IMG/VR virus record: IMGVR_UViG_3300005822_000010
Span: 1-21,890 of that record
DNA: 21,890 nt
Origin: a virus
Reading direction: 5' to 3' (one strand)
The notes beneath the pieces were generated by a model. That model did no database searches. It was not told the DNA's origin and saw nothing but the letters and a program-made list of their open reading frames with translations. Made by a program: the position numbers and the translations under genes. Below, piece after piece: positions 10,001-17,381 of this stretch. How positions within the stretch are numbered: position 1 is the stretch's first letter; each line of letters opens with the position of its first letter.

Positions 10001-13000
10001 TAACTGGCACAGTCCCGTATGTGGAAGAGGAAGCTGCTGGTACAGTATTCATCCCGTCGTCAATAACGATTTCCGGCAGTCAGCTTTCTGGAAGCAATGA
10101 GATTACCGGAACGATAACGTTTGTAAACAATAACTCAGTGTCCGGAATCGAGGCTAACCCCGAATTCCAGGCTGGTGACAACTTCGAAGTAACAACACGT
10201 GATGGAACATTCCAGTTCACGTCCGCTGCTGGCGGCACCGTGATAGGAATGGTTCAAGAAATCAACCAGTTCTTCATCACCAATGGTATTGAAGACGAAA
10301 TAGAAGCATTTAATGACTATGACACCCTGGCACAAGTTAACAGGATGGCATTCCGGAACCCCGGACAGGTCACTTGTGGTAGTGGTGAAGCATACGATCT
10401 GACGAACCTCCCTCGTGAAGTGGTTGGTTCCGTCGCTGGTCCTACTTTCTCAGTTGGTGATAACTTCTCATTCACAACAGATTCTGACTCATATGGCTTC
10501 TCCAGTACTGCCGGTGGTAACGTTGCAGCAATCGTAATTGAGATCAACACTAGATTTGCAACTCCACCACTTGGTAAGAATCCGATTGTTGAAGTGGAAG
10601 CATTCGACTCCGGTGGTAGACTTGGGTTCAGGAACACCGTTGGTTATGAGGGAGCAAAATACTTCCTGGTTTCCGGATCATCTAACGATCTTCTCACCGT
10701 GGCTGGAATACCAGCTGGTGTATATGGCGGTATCCTCGAAATAGCCGGTGTTGCCCCCGGTACCTATGAGATAATCCCAGGTGAGGACTTCTCTGGTCCA
10801 GGAACCGGTGCCGATTTCTCATTGGTGTTGTTTAAAGATTTAATGACCAAGGCTGGTATCGACATCACCGATCAGACCAGTAAAGTACGCACGGGTTTGA
10901 CCACAATCGGTACCGTTGTTAATCCAGTATTTGATAACGGTGACACTTTCGAGATAACTGTTCATCAGTCAGCTACGGTTACCCCCACAAATGGTACAAC
11001 CATCGGGCAGCTCGTATCCGAAGTAAACGCTGATTTGCTGGCTGCGAATATCACAGCCATATCAGCTACTGCCGTTGGAAACAAACTACGCCTCAATAAC
11101 GTTATATCTGGAGCAGACGTAACATTTGATCTTACGGCTGGTGCAACCGATCTCCTGCCTAAAGTTTTCATAAACCCAGGCACATATACCGACGTGACTG
11201 GTAGTGTAGATGTTGCCCCCTACCTTGCTACCGAGTCTTTCGACATCGAAGTTGATATTGTGGTCCCAGTGGTTGTCTCGAACACCACGTTGACTGGGGT
11301 CATCTCTGACATTAACGCAGCATTGGCTAACTCCGGAATCTCATCCGTGGTGGCAGTCAATAATGCCAACAGGCTGTCGTTTACCACCACCGGTAATGAC
11401 TACACCTTGTTTGCGTCCAAGCGCCTCAACTACGTTAACCAGCGCAGTGCCAACCTTGAGACCGTCATCGCAGAAATAAATTCTAGCCTGGGTGCTACTG
11501 ACATAGTAGAGGCTCACGCATTCTTCTCTGAGGATTCTCTTGGGTTCCAGAACGGACTCGGGTACGAGGGAACATCATTTATCCTGATCAGTGGCACCCA
11601 GGACGACCTGCTTGCCATGACTGGTATAGCAATAGGTCCGTCTACCGCATTCCCGGCACCATATGATAGTGTGTTTAGTGGTGATACTGGTGTTGCTCTG
11701 GAAATCATCCCGTCTGGATATAGTTTCAACATCGCTACAGATGCAGTACCGACCACAACCGGACCGTATGTAACCACAGCTAGTGCCGGGGTTGATAGCC
11801 TTGTTGCTGACATTAATACATACCTGACATCTGAAGGAATAACGGTTGTTACCGCCCTGAACGTTGATGATGTTGTTGTGTTCACGAACACCGCTGGTAA
11901 TGGTGGTGCTAGGTTCCAGCTTATTGCTGGTGTCCCGGATGATCTTCTTGCAGTCATCGGCATCTCAGCTATCCCTGGGTATTTTGAAATCATCCCAGCA
12001 TTGTCCGACTTCTCCATCGAAACTGATGCAAGTGGTTTGCAGACATTCAGTAGTGCCGAGGGTGGAAATCTCGACACTATCGTGGCTGAGATAAACACAT
12101 TCTTGACATCTGTTCTCATCGTAGAAGTAGAAGCGGTTGCTGAAGATAACAAGCTCATTCTTCGTAACACCATAGGTAACGAAGGTAAGAGATTCGTGCT
12201 TACAGCCGGAACTGTAGATGATCTCCTGGCACGTGCTGGAATCTCCGCCCAGACCTACGGTGCATACCCGTCCGGAAGCAACTTCGACATAACCACTCCG
12301 TCCACTGGTGTCCCAATCTCGTTCACATCCCCGGAGGGTGGAACGCTGGATGCCATTGTTGCCGAAATTAATGCATTCTTCACGGCGGTACCGGTAGTTG
12401 AGGTAGAAGCTGTAAACGATGGTGGGTTCCTGAAGTTCGAGAACACAAATGATTACATTGGTGTGACATTCGATCTGGTATCCGGCACCCCAGCATCGCA
12501 CGATCTGCTGACATTGACTGGTATAACCCCAGGAACATTTACTACGGACCTCACCAAGTTCACATTCGAAATAACTAGCCTGCCTTCGTCTCCAGCCACT
12601 GGCGACGTTAAAGTTCAGGTGGGCGAGATCGACCTGTATGAGTGGGTAGAGTCCCCTGTGCCGCCTGAGAGTTGGGTAGATTACACTAACACCCTGACAG
12701 CCCCTGATCACCCGACTGGTGTGCCGCTAAACGCTGATAATCCGTCTTATGTGAAGATTGATAAGTACAACAGTCTTAATATACTCACCCCGGTTTACTA
12801 TTTCTGGGTTAAGGGCAATACGGGTACCAACCCATCTTCAGATGTTGACACGGTAGAAGTTGCTCAGCGCCTCGCTAGTCCATCCATAGTCGGTTCTGCA
12901 TGGTTTGCACCAATGGATGCCAACTATATGGCAATGTTCACTGGTGGCGTGAAGGTTCTTAATAACCATGCTGTGGAAGTCATCATCGACGAGCGTGTCC

Positions 13001-16000
13001 TTGACACCCATGCCGCATGGGTACTCGTGTCCGAGGGAGACCAGTTTAAGGAAGTACCACCGGTTATTAATAGTAAGATCATCGATTCCATGTCTGGTGT
13101 AGACCAGTTTGGAACTACCGTTCCTGCGCCTCAGTTGTCAGATACTGAGAAGTATGGTTCATGCGAATTCCCGGTACAGACAATTTATGCAGATGTTGAC
13201 TCCGCAGTATCCACGTATCTGGAAACCGTAAACGGTATACTGAAGCAAAAGAATCTGGGTCCGCTTGATGCGTTGGTAGCAATATTCGACCTCGCAGACG
13301 AGTACAACGCAACCACCAATCCTACTGGGTTCTGGAAGCGAGAGGATTTCATTCTTAAAGAATACGAAAATCAGCCATTATTCGATACCACCGTAACGAT
13401 TGCAGTTCGTGATTTCCGTGGTGCTAATGATTTCTATGCAAACGGCGACCTTATTAAGGTAGAACAGTCTGGAAACCTTGACCCGTTCGAGGAAGCTGCC
13501 GGTAACACCGTCGAAGTTGGTGCAACATATGTGTTTAGTGATGGTGCGTTCCTGGAAGTTGGTCTGGACAACCACACTGTTGCATTAAACACCAACCTCA
13601 CAAACGATACCACTAGATTCCGAGTCGTATACCAGCGCACGTATGATGCTTTGGATCGTGGCGAGCAGAATGCCCTGGTATTCTCCTTGTTGCATGAAAT
13701 GATGCGCCAGCACTTAAACGCCGACTGGTTTGTCAAGACTTCATATATCTCCACCCAGGTGTTTGATGTACTGATTCAATCCCCGTTCGTTCGCCCGGAT
13801 GAGACCCAGGGTGTGATAAACAACATTACTGATGTTAAGCCGTTCCGCACCAAACTTCGTAGCGCAACGTCAACTATGACAGTAGACACCCTTGAAGAGG
13901 TTCCGGTTAATATCCAGGAACTCCCGAATATCAAGATTGGCCTTAGATTTGACAGGCTGTCCTGTAACCTTATAGACGATGGTGGTTGGGACTCTTACGC
14001 ATGGGACGATCCGTCACCACCGGCTATCGGTTGGGACATGCCTTTGTGGGATATGGCAGAACTGGGCACCGATGAATGGTACACCGTGGGCATTGAAGTA
14101 GCCGATGGTATCAATACATCATATACATTTAACAACCCGGCTGACAACCCACCGCTTTACAGTCAGCGTGTTGTCATTCGTGATCAGTTTGGTAATGAAT
14201 TGTCGAATGATTCAGTTGGTGTGACCATAACTACATTCCCAACCTCGATTCAGGTTGACCTTGCCTCCATTCTCCCGAACGGTAGTGAGGTTGAGGCACA
14301 ACAGACCCAGGGCTTTGTAGAACGCAATACTGCAATAACACTTGGACCTGAATTCGACGATACTCAATTCGAGGCTATCCCGAGCAGCTACAAGCATCAC
14401 GTGGCACGCACGCTCACGACCGGGGCAATTGGCTTTGACCCGAGGACTGAGGGATACACCAGTTTCATAGGTGATGGATCACAGACTACATTTGTGGTCG
14501 GTAACGGAGCATCCGAAAGTACAACTGTGGTATTTGTATCCGACGTACTTCAGGTAGCTGGTGTTGATTACACCGTTATTGATCCTGGTACGGCTGATGC
14601 CGCCATTGAATTCGTTGTTGCCCCATCCAATAATGCGGTTATAGTTGTACAGCTTGAGGGGATAATCGGGATGTACGGGTGTACCGATCTGAATGACCCC
14701 CTTGGTGGTCGTCCGGAAGAGCGCATCGTGACTGAAGTTATCGATAGTGTTAATATCTGTGTCACCAATACAGTAAATGAGATCATGGCATCCTGGGACT
14801 CGACACCATGGGATACTACTGGTTTTGATCAAGCCCCGAACGATATAGGTAACCGGGTATTCCTCATGAGCATCGGTGCTCAGCAGGAAATAGCACCCGG
14901 ATTGGAAATATTCCCAACCAGTGAAGACTTCACATCGATAAATGCACCATATGTGATAGGCTCAAGTGAAGCATATCGCCGTGTAGAGGTTCTGGTGGAT
15001 GCTGGTGGTACTGGTACATTCCTCCCTGTAACTGAGGGAACTGAGTACACCGTCGTCGAACCGTTCAATAATATCCTTGAATTTGGATCACCAGCCGGTC
15101 AGCAGTTTATCGCTGATGGCTCGACTACCCTGTTTAATGTCACCATCGTAACAGGTGCTAACGACGTTAGGTTGAATGGCAACCTGTTGACAGGTGGTGT
15201 TGATTACTTCCTGTCTGGTCCCAATGGTAACCAGATAATCGATTTCACACCGATCCAACCGGCACCAAGGACTGTTGAAGAAAACTTCATCTCCAGTGCT
15301 AGTAGTGTACTGGCATCCGGTGCAACCTTCGGGTTTGAAATAAATCTCCCATTGGACAGCCTCACTCGTGAGAATGTATTTGTGTTCCAGGACACTGGTT
15401 CCGGTGCCGCATACGTATCCGACTTCTCCGGCGCATATAACATTGGTCCGGTTAGTGATGTGACATTCACGGTAGCCCCGAATACTAATGATGAGATCAT
15501 TCTTTTTGGATTTGGTAACACTTTCAGCGACAATTCCCCGCTGTTCTCGATCACCAACTTCACAGGCAACTCGATCCTTACCTCGTTCCTGATTGGAACT
15601 ATTACTACCGGACAGGATGACTCATTCGATGACACTGTGTTTGTGTTTGTTGATGGAGTATATCAGAATCCTGGTGTTGACTACACTATTTCAAATCCGG
15701 GCACTGCGTTGGCATCTGTTGATTTTGTAGTAGCGCCACCGGCAACCTCCGTTGGTAATATCGAAGTCCGAGTAATCGATAGCCCTGTTGACATTTACAA
15801 CGTGGTTGAGAGTACCTTCTCAGCTTCTGGTGGAGCTTCGGATGTAATCCCCGGTGTTACGGATGCGTTGGACCCTGATGACATCATGATTTTCCTTAAT
15901 GGTGTTGTGCAGGATTTGTATACGGCGCTTGGAATACCGGATTTGACATTATCTGGTGGAAACACTATCAACTGGACCACCAACCCGGCTCCTGGTGATG

Positions 16001-16704
16001 TGATTTCATTCCGGATGATCCGTTCCATCACGGTATCCCAGATAACCATTCAGGATATCGTCCCGGTTCCTGGCGATATCATTGATGTATCCCCGAACCC
16101 GTACCTGCTCCCAGGCGATATCGTCCGGTTTGTATATAATGGCTGGCCTGTCGGTCCTCTGGGTCCGTTTGAGGTGGTTTCCTCCCCGACCCCATACGAT
16201 GTGGTGAACCAATACTTCGTCCTGGACACACCGGTGGTCAACGACACAATCACGATTAATTACAAAGAACCCCGTCAGGGTGATCTGGCACGGTCTATTT
16301 TGACCAGAATGCCAATCGTTGTGGCTGATATTATGGTTGATCATCTGAGTTACGACGCCCCGCTTGGTGAAGAGACCGGTCGAATTGTCGGAACTACTGT
16401 CGTGGATACCACATTAGTTGAGTATTATCAATGGGATGGGACAGTTTGGAATATGACAGCCCCGGTACTCCCCGGTGAACAGTTCTTCGTAGCCCGTAAA
16501 CAGGAAATCTGGGAATACGACGGAGCCTCATTTAATAAGCTGTTTAGCGTCGGCGATTCGTACATTACCCCACCATTAATCGGTTTCCCGACCTTTGGTA
16601 GGGGCGTAACATACGGAACATACGCATTCGGCACCGCTAATGGTGCAGCAGTCCAGTGGCCTGAAGCATATGAAATTATGCAGCATCCTGGGGATTGTAG
16701 TTGA
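4081..16704 (+). CDS. Giant virion protein in the gp7 baseplate position
   Basis: One unbroken frame of 4207 residues, roughly 450 kDa. It follows gp6 as T4 gp7 does, but T4 gp7 has 1032 residues, so 'gp7-like' rests on position. Residues 1-1670 include YFWIVPGEA near 140, a helical stretch with LLRTMATLQ near 560, FMLGYGRALDEDGW near 1340 and RGMLNAKGTVRA near 1580; I recall these from very large structural proteins of marine T4-like phages. Residues 1674-1771 and 2021-2823 hold IN-like repeats. VGDLWWDISRRSYVDYR near 1880 and IDLYEWVESPVPP near 2850 flank the main array. A helical part with DVKPFRTKLRSA lies near 3260. Residues 3461-3985 are beta modules like those of the 544-residue fibre protein. 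The protein is beta rich with little coiled coil, so it is not a typical tape measure. AAGG at 4068-4071 is 9 bases from this ATG. Stop is TGA. A long side-fibre or adsorption protein is the alternative. Confidence 0.85.
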   Translation: MAKQRRAFTSYPDYLKTPHNDQETYIADDMMYEPENADFLQGYIGSGELLTPLDLERTPLIHENTPERQKYQLSIGATYIEPEFQRRLSAAFYTDLTGQITANGGLSDDPNRVFDVGFYAWTPPIDYDKHINFSRYFWIVPGEAADIHGVYITKEPEASKTTIYEFDGTTFNRVEVPIADGLPAVGAVGEYVEDASNITRLIYRSNGTSWIVVEFTPVDNIPTNTAPFVSGDVVYVTRTGPEFNRPLVWMYSDQAKRWIAQPVVVSLVAPDVPREGMIWEDARVKPQRKFKIYTNGMFVDLVYTNAPGPSGVGTDQEHVYDIRNFFDSISLSDAQDAWSRENWWRHYEDLSPADKAALLSEDQAVRPIVEFWNGIESVAGDSKDSRNDQPVYKKYSYNATLNDITDTGESTTIYAYEVGTGRDDTVLGFPLEFNASGEFLFNLTLESDPSSALGYKYFKDENTGLMHSIWFKSDKDLEQTQDAEGLYDVPHSLSSNPDHVILTEFSRSKILDHMISVIGSQDDASGSPNGPNGYRWSDRSPTLGASLIDPEQSLLRTMATLQSSSLDFTNAMRESSRIYQKTLFRFTNRMNQLWGEDNKFADPAGTLLVTPTEAVDTVLTELFAGRTGDFPYAHSDMGTYLETRVDSGTAIVVDPTNPKPIFIPPSPPKVGASPTYLPSKYVDTQGNILLRGHDGYIQNSFGDDRDLMWLDLQDRFFAKVPESYRTEDTSFSARYLPSNFFLGDYYGNKTPVTTQPPVDEVVVDYTTIVAPSLNQRVFSTGQAVFADYNGSTWLLTQAIVDDTFLNNGDSEYYIYNGKTTSVIQLFNNSFDFDYSDNEFRKVIQNEYSRLVILEEEDPTANDTFEESDKFTWNYSSAGVEGNYRGIYRRLYNTIEPQIHAWEVVGYTIEPTWWRTEYVPTSVAADGTPRYGSAHPMWVDFQAGIVNPITGAVREEFVMAGPIPVDAAGELIDPITAGIVEESSLDWDRIDDSWKYGDDGPVEQSFYDSPIYPFSVSLSSYLMKNGRWVDLTWAGQTLSIGDSGTNQIATAPHFVQQDTLTRPNNDEIPTHLEVDDDGNLIESIGTNAWISDVILAGGGSPTADFAVVVDNTEPALIWQTSGFIRDERTTVTTLSSNDIPFEDVHTILHTSQPFDRKFASGITVVREQPSGYRIYGTDSSNPIFEIDKPAVPTAAGQFERRESFETGVNQGSSPAALTLVEIGDKHTYITDSLVLPFNLANNDTTKVSILVDGRRIKPQHITILDKRTFQIESSVRMEDGMIVTATVLATTQSPSAQMRSFKVRGIPFSYFPRGTGERIAVEYGRFFETSSEVINFMLGYGRALDEDGWIFSDTDETTNATLDWMNGAQKFAAWVIETESAWNPNKSKVDVLDTGIFRYTPMARKAIFKADFGISNNIESLQNGSYGIVNYNGLPIDSDQTLVSRSESHTEVVATGDPDLYGIRINLIEMQHVVIFSNITRFNDIIYDPVLSLAHTTLRVDSYRTNDWVGRPEADGYVIDNGTLLPNFEKQAFDFTRFYDRIDTPDDPTLRDSARNLYGWSPNDSYMDIIGASDRSRFDYFRGMLNAKGTVRAVTAYTRGTILGAGNVFVYEDWAWKVQKFGDENRVIAQFNVTEDEFRDDVQIIGFGTPVNLFDNVLEVQDFDRYNSAVGTVSNPAFVASNDFTISNASNTLYFNGSSGGTATDIAAEINQKLAAISMVGVQAFVVITDNNETLGIQNTGDFIGTEYTLEAGTVNDLLADAGITPGTYTTDNSRWITPPPTGQSGLSNVTFPVDGNGLPIVEDTEYFAQLFDETTGFTLTRAPQFDPELGKFDPIAVAEVDYTEALDPARYNVGPDTTRSNGLAWGANHVGDLWWDISRRSYVDYRRPIDGSDPVTFPNGPDYLAAGSVWGNLEYYRADITRDGDVATVQTLDIFSREPVISGLSSGDIISIRDANEPEWNVSDVVISLGPVEVTGTVPYVEEEAAGTVFIPSSITISGSQLSGSNEITGTITFVNNNSVSGIEANPEFQAGDNFEVTTRDGTFQFTSAAGGTVIGMVQEINQFFITNGIEDEIEAFNDYDTLAQVNRMAFRNPGQVTCGSGEAYDLTNLPREVVGSVAGPTFSVGDNFSFTTDSDSYGFSSTAGGNVAAIVIEINTRFATPPLGKNPIVEVEAFDSGGRLGFRNTVGYEGAKYFLVSGSSNDLLTVAGIPAGVYGGILEIAGVAPGTYEIIPGEDFSGPGTGADFSLVLFKDLMTKAGIDITDQTSKVRTGLTTIGTVVNPVFDNGDTFEITVHQSATVTPTNGTTIGQLVSEVNADLLAANITAISATAVGNKLRLNNVISGADVTFDLTAGATDLLPKVFINPGTYTDVTGSVDVAPYLATESFDIEVDIVVPVVVSNTTLTGVISDINAALANSGISSVVAVNNANRLSFTTTGNDYTLFASKRLNYVNQRSANLETVIAEINSSLGATDIVEAHAFFSEDSLGFQNGLGYEGTSFILISGTQDDLLAMTGIAIGPSTAFPAPYDSVFSGDTGVALEIIPSGYSFNIATDAVPTTTGPYVTTASAGVDSLVADINTYLTSEGITVVTALNVDDVVVFTNTAGNGGARFQLIAGVPDDLLAVIGISAIPGYFEIIPALSDFSIETDASGLQTFSSAEGGNLDTIVAEINTFLTSVLIVEVEAVAEDNKLILRNTIGNEGKRFVLTAGTVDDLLARAGISAQTYGAYPSGSNFDITTPSTGVPISFTSPEGGTLDAIVAEINAFFTAVPVVEVEAVNDGGFLKFENTNDYIGVTFDLVSGTPASHDLLTLTGITPGTFTTDLTKFTFEITSLPSSPATGDVKVQVGEIDLYEWVESPVPPESWVDYTNTLTAPDHPTGVPLNADNPSYVKIDKYNSLNILTPVYYFWVKGNTGTNPSSDVDTVEVAQRLASPSIVGSAWFAPMDANYMAMFTGGVKVLNNHAVEVIIDERVLDTHAAWVLVSEGDQFKEVPPVINSKIIDSMSGVDQFGTTVPAPQLSDTEKYGSCEFPVQTIYADVDSAVSTYLETVNGILKQKNLGPLDALVAIFDLADEYNATTNPTGFWKREDFILKEYENQPLFDTTVTIAVRDFRGANDFYANGDLIKVEQSGNLDPFEEAAGNTVEVGATYVFSDGAFLEVGLDNHTVALNTNLTNDTTRFRVVYQRTYDALDRGEQNALVFSLLHEMMRQHLNADWFVKTSYISTQVFDVLIQSPFVRPDETQGVINNITDVKPFRTKLRSATSTMTVDTLEEVPVNIQELPNIKIGLRFDRLSCNLIDDGGWDSYAWDDPSPPAIGWDMPLWDMAELGTDEWYTVGIEVADGINTSYTFNNPADNPPLYSQRVVIRDQFGNELSNDSVGVTITTFPTSIQVDLASILPNGSEVEAQQTQGFVERNTAITLGPEFDDTQFEAIPSSYKHHVARTLTTGAIGFDPRTEGYTSFIGDGSQTTFVVGNGASESTTVVFVSDVLQVAGVDYTVIDPGTADAAIEFVVAPSNNAVIVVQLEGIIGMYGCTDLNDPLGGRPEERIVTEVIDSVNICVTNTVNEIMASWDSTPWDTTGFDQAPNDIGNRVFLMSIGAQQEIAPGLEIFPTSEDFTSINAPYVIGSSEAYRRVEVLVDAGGTGTFLPVTEGTEYTVVEPFNNILEFGSPAGQQFIADGSTTLFNVTIVTGANDVRLNGNLLTGGVDYFLSGPNGNQIIDFTPIQPAPRTVEENFISSASSVLASGATFGFEINLPLDSLTRENVFVFQDTGSGAAYVSDFSGAYNIGPVSDVTFTVAPNTNDEIILFGFGNTFSDNSPLFSITNFTGNSILTSFLIGTITTGQDDSFDDTVFVFVDGVYQNPGVDYTISNPGTALASVDFVVAPPATSVGNIEVRVIDSPVDIYNVVESTFSASGGASDVIPGVTDALDPDDIMIFLNGVVQDLYTALGIPDLTLSGGNTINWTTNPAPGDVISFRMIRSITVSQITIQDIVPVPGDIIDVSPNPYLLPGDIVRFVYNGWPVGPLGPFEVVSSPTPYDVVNQYFVLDTPVVNDTITINYKEPRQGDLARSILTRMPIVVADIMVDHLSYDAPLGEETGRIVGTTVVDTTLVEYYQWDGTVWNMTAPVLPGEQFFVARKQEIWEYDGASFNKLFSVGDSYITPPLIGFPTFGRGVTYGTYAFGTANGAAVQWPEAYEIMQHPGDCS
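9100..9393 (+). repeat. IN-like repeat R1 (separate first copy)
   Basis: Residues 1674-1771 of the giant protein are a full copy of the repeat found in the array further on: NPAF, then NDFTIS, SSGG, IAAEINQKL, an LGIQNTGDFIG strand and NDLLADAGITPGTY. About 250 non-repeat residues separate it from R2. Its end, GITPGTYTTD, is almost the same as the end of the last copy, GITPGTFTTD, which suggests one copy was duplicated to both sites. Confidence 0.85.
10141..12549 (+). repeat. Tandem array of IN-like protein repeats R2-R9
   Basis: Eight further copies of a unit of about 95 residues. Approximate limits: R2 10141-10372, R3 10441-10728, a remnant 10768-10875, R4 10921-11193, R5 11203-11424, R6 11425-11646, R7 11701-11985, R8 11986-12267, R9 12268-12549. 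A full unit has a phenylalanine-rich first strand, an S-x-x-GG turn, a short helix with the (I/V)xxEIN signature (EIN, EVN or DIN in all copies), VEVEA, a strand with LxFxNTxGYEG, and DDLLAxAGI. R2 and R5 have lost the second half. R6 lacks the first strand. The remnant keeps only EIIPGEDFS and DLMTKAGI. At the DNA level the copies differ widely, so they are old. The EIN helix followed by a 'VxA...LxF' strand resembles the flagellin/hook IN motif, an inference from pattern. Confidence 0.85.
14461..16030 (+). repeat. C-terminal fibre-type beta modules of the giant protein
   Basis: Four or five diverged modules at about residues 3461-3527, 3672-3735, 3735-3815, 3821-3902 and 3908-3985. The clearest pair has VFVSDVLQVAGVDYTV with FVVAPSNN, and VFVDGVYQNPGVDYTI with FVVAPPAT. 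The pattern is a 'dG..TTF.v' opening, an 'vFvnGv.Q..GvDYT' hairpin and an 'I.F..aP...' closing strand. The same pattern occurs twice in the 544-residue protein at 18071. Such modules are common in phage fibres. The third copy is the least certain. Confidence 0.7.
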
Positions 16705-16709
16705 GAAAT

Positions 16710-16717
16710 GATAAATA
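16710..16717 (+). promoter_or_regulatory. Candidate late promoter box, GATAAATA
   Basis: This is the best match in the window to the T4 late element TATAAATA, at seven of eight bases. It lies in the 38-base gap after the TGA of the giant gene and 25 bases before the ATG at 16743. Confidence 0.55.
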
Positions 16718-16742
16718 TAATAGATCGCACTAGGAATTGGTT

Positions 16743-17351
16743 ATGACAAGTCTTTCTGATGAATTAAAAGTAAAAATCGAAGGTCACGTGAAAATCGTCG
16801 AATATGACGAGGAATGTGATATTGGTGATGAGTCCAAGGGTAAGATTCTCCTGAATCGCAGGAACGCTATTCACCCTGAACACGCATCCGTGATCATTTC
16901 GAGGGGACTAGCCCACCGTGATAATGGCTACATCTACACGATGTGGTTCGGTACTGGTGGCGCAACCATTGATCCCCTGGGTAACATCATTTATGCGACC
17001 CCGAACACCACTGGTGCCGCCGATCTGAACACCCCGGTTTATTTCGAGGTTGTGGACGATAATAGTGGAGCCCCGGCTGGCAACTCGATGTCTGTTCGTC
17101 ATGTGAATGGAACCCTGTTCTCGGACGTTGAAATACGATGCGTGATCGACAAAAACGAGCCGTTTGGTCAGGCTGCGTTTGATAATGTTGGCGATACCAA
17201 CATAAATTCGTCAGCTTTCATATTCGATGAGATCGGATTGAAATCCAAAGACGACCTGCTGATCACCCATATCGTGTTTTCCCCGATTGAAAAATCAGCC
17301 AACAGAATCATCGAGGTTGTGTATACACTTAGAATACGCATCTGCGAATAA
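16743..17351 (+). CDS. Virion structural protein, probably baseplate
   Basis: A protein of 202 residues starting MTSLSDELK. The ATG at 16743 is chosen because AGGA (16732-16735) lies 7 bases upstream, the same spacing as for the genes at 108 and 20512; a TTG at 16737 in the same frame has no such support. Notable segments are KILLNRRNAIHPEHASVIIS, then MWFGTGGATIDPLGNIIY, and VVDDNS in the middle; I recall the 'NAIHPE...FGxGG...GNI' pattern from small structural proteins of marine T4-like phages encoded next to gp6 and the giant protein. It occupies the T4 gp8/gp9 position, but T4 gp8 (334 residues) and gp9 (288) are longer and I see no clear homology, so no symbol is given. It has no signal peptide or membrane segment. 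Confidence 0.8.
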   Translation: MTSLSDELKVKIEGHVKIVEYDEECDIGDESKGKILLNRRNAIHPEHASVIISRGLAHRDNGYIYTMWFGTGGATIDPLGNIIYATPNTTGAADLNTPVYFEVVDDNSGAPAGNSMSVRHVNGTLFSDVEIRCVIDKNEPFGQAAFDNVGDTNINSSAFIFDEIGLKSKDDLLITHIVFSPIEKSANRIIEVVYTLRIRICE

Positions 17352-17354
17352 CAG

Positions 17355-17362
17355 ACTAAATA
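17355..17362 (+). promoter_or_regulatory. Candidate late promoter box, ACTAAATA
   Basis: It lies in the 30-base gap between the stop at 17351 and the ATG at 17382, 19 bases before the start codon, so any leader would be very short. It shares the TAAATA core with the other three gaps. Confidence 0.4.
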
Positions 17363-17381
17363 GTAGAATCGAGGAAGTAAA

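Noticed and set aside
11514-12173. Opposite-strand frame of 219 codons
   Set aside because: It is a serine-, threonine- and valine-rich mirror of the repeat coding strand, without gene signals.
10141-12549. CRISPR array or DNA satellite
   Set aside because: The repeats are conserved as protein only; the DNA copies differ widely, are coding throughout and have no unique spacers of constant length.
11965-12711. Long opposite-strand frame (248 codons) within the repeat array
   Set aside because: It lies wholly inside the giant gene, has no plausible ribosome-binding site or family motif, and probably reflects the codon bias of the repeats.
4081-16704. Giant protein as the tape measure protein
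   Set aside because: It is beta rich with repeats and fibre modules, lacks long coiled coils and membrane segments, and lies after gp6 and not before the baseplate hub genes.
16721-16728. TAGATCGC identical to bases 1-8
   Set aside because: The following bases do not match the adapter. An 8-base match in 22 kb is easily chance, so this is not a second artefact.
16737-16742. TTG at 16737 as the start of the 202-residue protein
   Set aside because: The ATG at 16743 has AGGA exactly 7 bases upstream, like two other genes here, whereas the TTG is too close to it.
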